Positions 35,025 through 40,080 of a stretch of 40,080 bases of DNA are shown here, in pieces; position 1 is the first letter of the stretch; every line of letters starts with the position of its first letter. The translations under genes were made by a program, and so were the position numbers. The DNA is taken from assembly GCA_964578485.1 (NCBI GenBank), contig CAZODA010000028.1, positions 1-40,080 on the forward strand, read 5' to 3'. Source of the stretch: CAZODA01 sp964578485 (GTDB lineage Bacteria > Bacteroidota > Bacteroidia > Bacteroidales > Marinilabiliaceae). A model generated the notes under the pieces. It saw only the letters and a program-made list of their open reading frames with translations, did no database searches and was not told the DNA's origin.

Positions 35025-37193
35025 TTATTTTTTAGTTGCATTATACAAGGCAGCTGCCTGTTCTTCAGTCAGCGGACTTGCACATAAATATATTTCATCA
35101 ATTAAAGCCGGGGCCGCCCTCCACCATGACTCACCGCCTAACATGAAATCATCGGATGATGTTAACATAGAAACTACATTGCCAAAATCTTCTAAATCAC
35201 CGGCATAGGCAGCATTATTTTCCTTGTCAAATTTGAGTTCCCCATTATAATATACCTCAAAACCGGTATAAGTTAAATTGATGGTAACCAAGGTCCATTC
35301 ATCAACTGTAAGAGCATTATCTGTATTGCTATTATGACAGTCGAACCAACCTCCTTCACCATTATAACCAAGGTAGCCAATAGCATTAAACCAAAACTTG
35401 CTTACCCCATCATTCAAAACAAAAATCTGATCCCACCAATTCAATACAGGAGGATTCAACCATAAACTTACACTTACACCTTCCTCAACAGTTTTTCCTT
35501 TTAAGGGATTATCGAAACGTGTATAAGCCCATCCATTAGCATGGTCATTCCATCCCTCTTGCTGAAACCATACTGTGCCTCTCACCGGATCTTCAATAAA
35601 ATCAGACGGTGTAGCTTGAGGTACTACTGTGATAAGCTCACCACTTTGATCAGTATTAAGAGCATTTGTAAAATCATTATCGAGCTTATAATAACCTACT
35701 AATTCAGGTAAATAATTGGGATTAATTACAACTCCTCCCTTATCCTTTTTTGTATCTAAATACAAAGACTTGATTTCCTGTTCTGTGAGTGGACGAGAGC
35801 CAAGGAACAAATCATCAATTAATGTAGGAGCCGCCCTCCACCATGATTCACCTCCAAATAAGAAATCATCAGTAGATGTAAACATATTCAACACATTCCC
35901 GAAATCTTGTAAATCACCGGCATAAGCAGCATTATCTTCCCTATCAAACTTAAGCTCTCCGTCATAATATACTTCAAAGCCATTTTCAAGCATATTAATG
36001 GTAACAAAAGTCCATTCACCGGGTACTAAAGCATTATCTGCATTATTATGATGACAGTCGAACCACCCACCTTCACCATTATAACCAAGGTAAGCAATGG
36101 CATTAAACCAAAACTTGCTTACACCGTCATTCAGAACAAAAATCTGATCCCAATAATTTAAGAAAGGTGGATTTAACCACATACTGATGCTTACACCTCC
36201 CTCAAGAGTTTTACCTTTAAGCGGATTATCAAAGCGAGTATAGGCCCAACCATTAGCATGATCATTCCAACCTTCTTGCTGATGCCATACTGTACCTCTA
36301 ACAGGATCCTCTTCAAATACAGATGGAGTAGCCTGAGTTACTACTGTTATTAATTCACCATCCTGGGAGTCATCCAAACTGTTAACAAAAGAGCCATCAA
36401 GTTTATAATAGCCAACTGTACCCCTGGGTGGGAAAACATAAGGTTCACCACCTCCACTTACTGTTGGTACGGCAGTTTCTTTAGAGCTGATAACATTACG
36501 ATAAATCTTTACATCATCAATCCAGACGTTTTTTAGTGAAGCACTACTACCATATCCAAGATAAAAATAGGGCAGATTCATTAAAGAATTGACAATAGAT
36601 GAAAAATCGAAGTCTTCAACCGTCTCGTCAAAAACAATTTCATCATCTACATATACAAAATAACCTTCATTTTGAATGCAAATAGCTAAAAAGTGCCATT
36701 CATCAGGACTAAGTAAATCGGTAGCATTTGTTGAAGGATTATTTACTTCATAACTACCGCCGGGTCCCTTGTAGCTTAACCATGCATTGGGACTAAAAAA
36801 CAGCATTTCTTCCTCATCCTCATCGGTAAAAGAAAATAATGCCGCATCCAAATTGTTTTCGGAAACTTTAACCCAGAAAGTAAGAGAAGCACCCGTTTGA
36901 AGAGTTGTTTGTGTTAAAGGATTATTGAAACGGGCATAACCACCATTAAAAGAAACAACCTTCCCCTTAAAATCATCTGTAAAGATAGAAGGTAATGTCC
37001 CGGATTCATAATTATCCAAAATGACATCTTCAGGAAACCCTTCGTCAAAACGATAATCTCCCATTAGTTCAAGTTTGGGGAAAATCTGATTCCCGGCTTC
37101 CGGATCCATTGTTCCCCACTCCTCGCAGGACAAAAGACCCAAAAAACCAACTATTGCAAATAGTAGCAATAACTTGTTTGTTAGTTTAATCAT
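35025..37193 (-). CDS. Lipoprotein with three LamG/ConA-like domains, putative surface glycan-binding protein
   Basis: The lipobox LGLLSC has Cys23. Three concanavalin-like jelly-roll domains follow at about 41-236, 261-480 and 500-722. Domains 2 and 3 are nearly identical in long stretches (QEGWNDHANGWAYTRFDNPL, DQIFVLNDGVSKFWFNAI, GGESWWRAAP), so one is a recent duplicate, while domain 1 is distant. No catalytic domain is present. As the first gene of the susCD operon it has the position of a surface glycan-binding protein, but using LamG rather than the usual SusE/F or TIG-like folds. Length 722 aa. Aromatic and acidic residues shared by domains 2 and 3 are candidates for ligand contact. 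Confidence 0.8.
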   Translation of the reverse strand: MIKLTNKLLLLFAIVGFLGLLSCEEWGTMDPEAGNQIFPKLELMGDYRFDEGFPEDVILDNYESGTLPSIFTDDFKGKVVSFNGGYARFNNPLTQTTLQTGASLTFWVKVSENNLDAALFSFTDEDEEEMLFFSPNAWLSYKGPGGSYEVNNPSTNATDLLSPDEWHFLAICIQNEGYFVYVDDEIVFDETVEDFDFSSIVNSLMNLPYFYLGYGSSASLKNVWIDDVKIYRNVISSKETAVPTVSGGGEPYVFPPRGTVGYYKLDGSFVNSLDDSQDGELITVVTQATPSVFEEDPVRGTVWHQQEGWNDHANGWAYTRFDNPLKGKTLEGGVSISMWLNPPFLNYWDQIFVLNDGVSKFWFNAIAYLGYNGEGGWFDCHHNNADNALVPGEWTFVTINMLENGFEVYYDGELKFDREDNAAYAGDLQDFGNVLNMFTSTDDFLFGGESWWRAAPTLIDDLFLGSRPLTEQEIKSLYLDTKKDKGGVVINPNYLPELVGYYKLDNDFTNALNTDQSGELITVVPQATPSDFIEDPVRGTVWFQQEGWNDHANGWAYTRFDNPLKGKTVEEGVSVSLWLNPPVLNWWDQIFVLNDGVSKFWFNAIGYLGYNGEGGWFDCHNSNTDNALTVDEWTLVTINLTYTGFEVYYNGELKFDKENNAAYAGDLEDFGNVVSMLTSSDDFMLGGESWWRAAPALIDEIYLCASPLTEEQAAALYNATKK
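35028..36413 (-). repeat. Intragenic duplication of a LamG domain
   Basis: DNA at about 35754-36413 (domain 2) and 35028-35696 (domain 3) encode the two near-identical LamG domains, joined by a 20-residue linker (DKGGVVINPNYLPE). Similarity is visible at the nucleotide level, for example in the WWRAAP and DHANGWAYTRF segments. Confidence 0.85.
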
Positions 37194-37703
37194 AATAAAA
37201 TTGTTTAAAGGTATTTTTGCCTGTCCTCCTTAATAAGGAAGAACACCCATCAAATTAATTTTAATAACAATAAAGAACCTTAATAAATTAATGTTCCAAT
37301 GCTTTAAATTTTATTTATAAGAGTTAAATAATAGCATAATCCAAAAAAAAACCGTCTATTCAAGTTAAGCATTTTTTTGGTTTTTTGCCAATAAGCGCTT
37401 AATTGTTGTTTTTTTTTAAATATTGTTAAAATCAAAAGTAAAGTAGTATTTACTTTTTAAGGTTCAATTTAATGTAATAATGGTGGATTTTTGTGGATTG
37501 TTTTTTTATCCATCCCAATATGAACGCTATATGTCATTTCAAGAACTTGAAAATTATGCTATTGTAAGTTGCAGATTTCGTGGGGATAATATACAGCATC
37601 CAAACTGCTCCCCTTTTGAAAAGATTTCGCTACGCTCAAAAACCCGAAACTCAAAACCCGAAACTCAAAACTCTTATAGCAGGATGCTTTGGGTACATTA
37701 AAG
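37194..37703. other. Long leader of the susCD operon and repeat debris
   Basis: The gap between the GH97 stop and the LamG gene (553 bp in all) holds no convincing gene. Next to the LamG gene is an AT-rich leader with a short palindrome TCCTTA-A-TAAGGA at 37227-37239. Around 37600-37680 lies debris: a 14-bp perfect tandem duplication AACCCGAAACTCAA at 37641-37654 and 37655-37668, and a GATTTCGCTACGCTC word similar to one near 310-325 on the other strand. Confidence 0.5.
37433..37440 (-). promoter_or_regulatory. Candidate -7 box of the susCD operon promoter
   Basis: The minus strand reads TACTTTTG, an exact TAnnTTTG match and identical to the hpt -7 box. No TTTG lies 19-21 bases upstream, which would suit an activator-dependent promoter driven by the HTCS. 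It would give a leader of about 230 nt before the LamG gene. Confidence 0.35.
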
Positions 37704-37733
37704 AAGAAGCTGTCCTAGTGAGACAGGCTTCAC
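37704..37733 (-). terminator. Terminator of the GH97 gene
   Basis: On the minus strand GAAGCCTGTC pairs with GACAGCTTC (one bulged base, 7-nt loop), followed by TTCTTTAATG. It starts about 16 bp after the GH97 stop and separates that gene from the susCD operon leader. Confidence 0.55.
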
Positions 37734-37746
37734 GAAGATTATACTA

Positions 37747-39690
37747 CTATTCAACAGGAAACCATGCAACAAAACCGCCATTGGGTTTCATTGTAAGTGA
37801 TAAATTGTTATTTGTTTCTATTAAATCAAATTCATTGGCTAAGCTACCGTCAATTATTAGATTCCCTATAGCTTCTTCGGATAAAAAGTCAAGTTTAAGA
37901 TTTAACTCGACTTCTGCATCAATACCGTTTATGCCTAAAATATACCAAGCATTTTCAGCGCGCTTAGCTAAAACAGCATATTCACCCGGGAAGCCATCAA
38001 TAAATTTAGTTTCAAGCCATTTAGTCGGTAATGATTTTAAGAAATCTTTCACATAAAGGGCTTGTTCATCAACACCTTCGGGTGTTTCTGCCAAATGTTG
38101 AATGCCTGAAGTAAACAACAGCGGCAGCGCCAATTCATGAGCAGAAGTTGTTATACGATTTATACCCTGAATTTTACCAGTTAAATTCATGGGAGTATAA
38201 TCCATGGGATCAAATACATTACGCGAAAAAACCTGCATGGTGTTTTGCCTTGGAGCTTCATTTGCATTTTCTTGTTCAAAAGTCACAAACTCCATTCCTT
38301 TAACAGCCTCAATGGTAACAAGGTTGGGATAGGTCCTGTGCCATCCGCGCGGCAAAGTGGCACCATGACAATTTACTGTGAGCTGATATTCTGCAGCATC
38401 TTTAAAAATATCATGATAATACTCGATAACTGATTGACCATCACCACCAAAAAAATCAACCTTCACTCCTGCAATACCCATTTCACTGAGCCTTTCGAAT
38501 TCCTTCCTGCGTTGTTCCGATGATAATAAAGCTCCACGCGGCGTATAAGGGGTAGTATTCCAATCACCTGCAGAGTTATACCATAATATAAGTTTGACCT
38601 TCTTGAGTTTTGCATAAGCTGCTAATTCCTTAATTCCATCATATCCAATATTTCTGTCCCAATTAACATCAATAAGACAATATTCCCAATTCATTGCCGA
38701 TGCAAAATCTATATATTCAAGAGAAGTTTTATAATTAACAGACTCATCTTTATACATTATCCAACTCCAACTTGCATAACCGGGTTTTACCCATGAGAAA
38801 TCCATATCAAGTGAAGGGGCGGCAAGATCGGTTCCCAAGGTTGACTCTACAATATCAGCTAAAGAACCAACAGCCATTAAGCGCCAGGGTGACAACCAAG
38901 GAAGGGTAGATTCAGGCTTAAGCTCACTATTAAAAATCACTTCCCTCTCATCAGGAAAACCTACCTTATATTCATATTCTCTTTCGCCGGGCTCTAAGCG
39001 TGTACCACAATAATTACGATGTAAATCAGCTTCTGAAATTAACATCCAAATATCATTATATCTGAAAAGAGCAGGATAAACCCATCCGGCTCCTAAAGGG
39101 GAAGGGCTACCTGCACTAATACCATATTCATAATACTCTTCATAAGAAGGATTTGAACTCTCCCAACCGGTTTTAGCTACTGCCATTGGTGAAAGCCATC
39201 CAAGTGTACCGGCAGGGAAATTAAAGGAACTGAGCTCCTCGGTAATATACTTAATTTCATTTGAGTTGCCGGGGAAAAAGTACCTATAGGCAAATCCATT
39301 ATCGGATAACCTGACAATAAGGTCCATTTGTTCTCCGCTATTATTTAAAAAGGAAAGAACTGTTTCATCAGCCAAATAATAATGATCAACTTTTTTACCC
39401 GTAATAAGTTTGTAACTTTCTTCTATCCTTTTTGCAGATGTTAGATCTTTAAAGCTCAAATTTTCTGAGAAATCAGAATCTTCCATTACAAGTCCTAATT
39501 TGGAATTGATTAGTAATTGTTCGTTGTCAAAAAAAACTGAATAAAACAATTTCCCATCTTGATTCAAACTGATTTCAACTTTTAAACGCCCATCAGGACT
39601 ACGCAATTCAACCGTTTGTGTTATACTGTCACATCCCGACAAAAACAAGATGAGAAAAAGAAAACTTAAAAAACTCTTGAATATTTTCAT
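37747..39690 (-). CDS. GH97 family glycoside hydrolase, retaining-type residues
   Basis: SusB-like enzyme of family GH97: N-terminal beta-sandwich, (beta/alpha)8 barrel around residues 280-540, C-terminal beta domain. I chose the ATG at 39690, because it gives a clean lipoprotein signal (FLILFLSGC, Cys20); the frame is open upstream to an ATG at 39777. In the barrel, Asp412 in GVKVDFFGG and Glu467 in AVKGMEF are 55 residues apart, matching the nucleophile and acid/base of the retaining alpha-galactosidase BtGH97b rather than the inverting SusB type. Some family members also act on beta-L-arabinopyranosides, which would fit this locus. Length 647 aa. It lies upstream of the susCD operon on the same strand with its own terminator. 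Confidence 0.88.
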   Translation of the reverse strand: MKIFKSFLSFLFLILFLSGCDSITQTVELRSPDGRLKVEISLNQDGKLFYSVFFDNEQLLINSKLGLVMEDSDFSENLSFKDLTSAKRIEESYKLITGKKVDHYYLADETVLSFLNNSGEQMDLIVRLSDNGFAYRYFFPGNSNEIKYITEELSSFNFPAGTLGWLSPMAVAKTGWESSNPSYEEYYEYGISAGSPSPLGAGWVYPALFRYNDIWMLISEADLHRNYCGTRLEPGEREYEYKVGFPDEREVIFNSELKPESTLPWLSPWRLMAVGSLADIVESTLGTDLAAPSLDMDFSWVKPGYASWSWIMYKDESVNYKTSLEYIDFASAMNWEYCLIDVNWDRNIGYDGIKELAAYAKLKKVKLILWYNSAGDWNTTPYTPRGALLSSEQRRKEFERLSEMGIAGVKVDFFGGDGQSVIEYYHDIFKDAAEYQLTVNCHGATLPRGWHRTYPNLVTIEAVKGMEFVTFEQENANEAPRQNTMQVFSRNVFDPMDYTPMNLTGKIQGINRITTSAHELALPLLFTSGIQHLAETPEGVDEQALYVKDFLKSLPTKWLETKFIDGFPGEYAVLAKRAENAWYILGINGIDAEVELNLKLDFLSEEAIGNLIIDGSLANEFDLIETNNNLSLTMKPNGGFVAWFPVE

Positions 39691-39725
39691 GACATATACT
39701 TTTAAAAAGATAATTAGACGCTTAT

Positions 39726-39745
39726 AAAGCTGATTTTTCAGCTTT
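39726..39745. other. Hairpin upstream of the GH97 gene
   Basis: Perfect 8-bp arms AAAGCTGA and TCAGCTTT with a 4-nt loop, 36 bp before the GH97 start. No T-run follows on either strand, so it is not a typical terminator. It could be an mRNA leader structure or an operator. Confidence 0.45.
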
Positions 39746-39804
39746 GAGAACAGAAATACAAGATATAAAATAATCATGGAAAAAACATATTTAACACAAA
39801 ACAG

Positions 39805-40080
39805 ATGTGTTGATTAGCAGATTAGTTGATTAGTAGATTAGAAAATTAGTTGATTAGAAAATTAGTTGATTAGCAGATGTGATGATTAGAAAATGAAAAA
39901 AGTTGAGGACTACGTCGTTGAGGACTATGTCGTTTAGAAGGGTTTAGGAATTAATTAGCAGATTAGAAAAAAATTTTATTAATTATTTGAAACCACGAAG
40001 TGGTGAAATTATTGTAGCAAGCGAATTATAATCATCAATTTCGGACGACCACGTAGTTATACCGTTAAAAAACAAATAAA
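39805..40080. repeat. GATTAG repeat debris with tandem repeat and small palindrome
   Basis: GATTAG/AAATTAG words at about 39812-39895 and 39955-39966 echo those at 165-235. A 15-bp tandem repeat, GTTGAGGACTACGTC (39902-39916) and GTTGAGGACTATGTC (39917-39931), has one mismatch. A hairpin ACCAC-gaa-GTGGT is at 39992-40004, and a related GACCACGTAGT occurs near 40047-40057. No gene is seen in the final 390 bp. Confidence 0.6.

Noticed and set aside
37580..38056. 158-codon plus-strand frame over the end of the GH97 gene
   Set aside because: Mostly antisense to GH97 coding sequence and beginning in repeat debris; no signal or domain.
39726..39745. Terminator upstream of GH97
   Set aside because: The stem is perfect but no T-run follows on either strand and no gene ends there within the window.
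39691..39777. Upstream start for the GH97 gene at 39777
   Set aside because: It would add 29 residues before a complete lipoprotein signal peptide; the ATG at 39690 fits secretion.

Overview
The window looks like the chromosome of an AT-rich member of the Bacteroidota, probably Bacteroidales/Marinilabiliales-like. Supporting signs are two SusC/SusD pairs, a hybrid two-component system (HTCS) that fuses sensor, kinase, receiver and AraC domains in one protein, promoters of the TTTG-N19-21-TAnnTTTG type, a PorV/PorQ-like barrel, and the gene clusters tig-clpP-clpX, tatC-lptB and hpt-adk-obg. I see no prophage, CRISPR array, plasmid functions or rRNA.

Layout. 1-812: intergenic repeat debris (a 43-bp direct repeat, GATTAG-rich low-complexity DNA, nested hairpins) and a decayed GxxExxY-family gene. 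950-4290 (-): proteostasis operon tig-clpP-clpX. 4535-4616 (-): tRNA-Leu(UAG) with a near-ideal promoter. 4715-6312 (-): tatC-lptB. 6779-8959 (+): recQ. 8956-11981 (-): a pair of outer-membrane beta-barrel candidates, one with an N-terminal helix-hairpin-helix region. 12166-14345 (+): hpt-adk-obg. 14347-39690: a polysaccharide utilisation locus (PUL).

The PUL holds an HTCS sensor/regulator (-), a divergent GH43 arabinanase plus aldose 1-epimerase unit (+), and a five-gene minus-strand operon: LamG-type surface protein, susC, susD, susC, susD. A GH97 gene follows on the same strand. The likely substrate is arabinan or an arabinose-rich pectic side chain. A secreted lipoprotein arabinanase cuts it, the LamG lipoprotein and SusD proteins bind it, the SusC channels import oligosaccharides, periplasmic GH97 and mutarotase finish the work, and the HTCS senses the products. 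The double SusCD operon led by a binding protein resembles, from memory, the arabinan PUL of Bacteroides thetaiotaomicron. The substrate remains an inference.

The PUL is interrupted between the convergent galM and susD genes by about 3.3 kb. This segment carries a degenerate IS1182-like transposase and an S41 peptidase gene with a catalytically dead M23-like N-terminal domain. It is bounded by two perfect 30-bp direct repeats and is the clearest sign of rearrangement here. I did not find a convincing wholly new multi-gene system. The most unusual items are that bounded insertion, the S41/M23 fusion whose 3' end runs into the IS remnant, the LamG array with two recently duplicated domains, and the GH97 enzyme with retaining-type residues in an arabinan-like locus.
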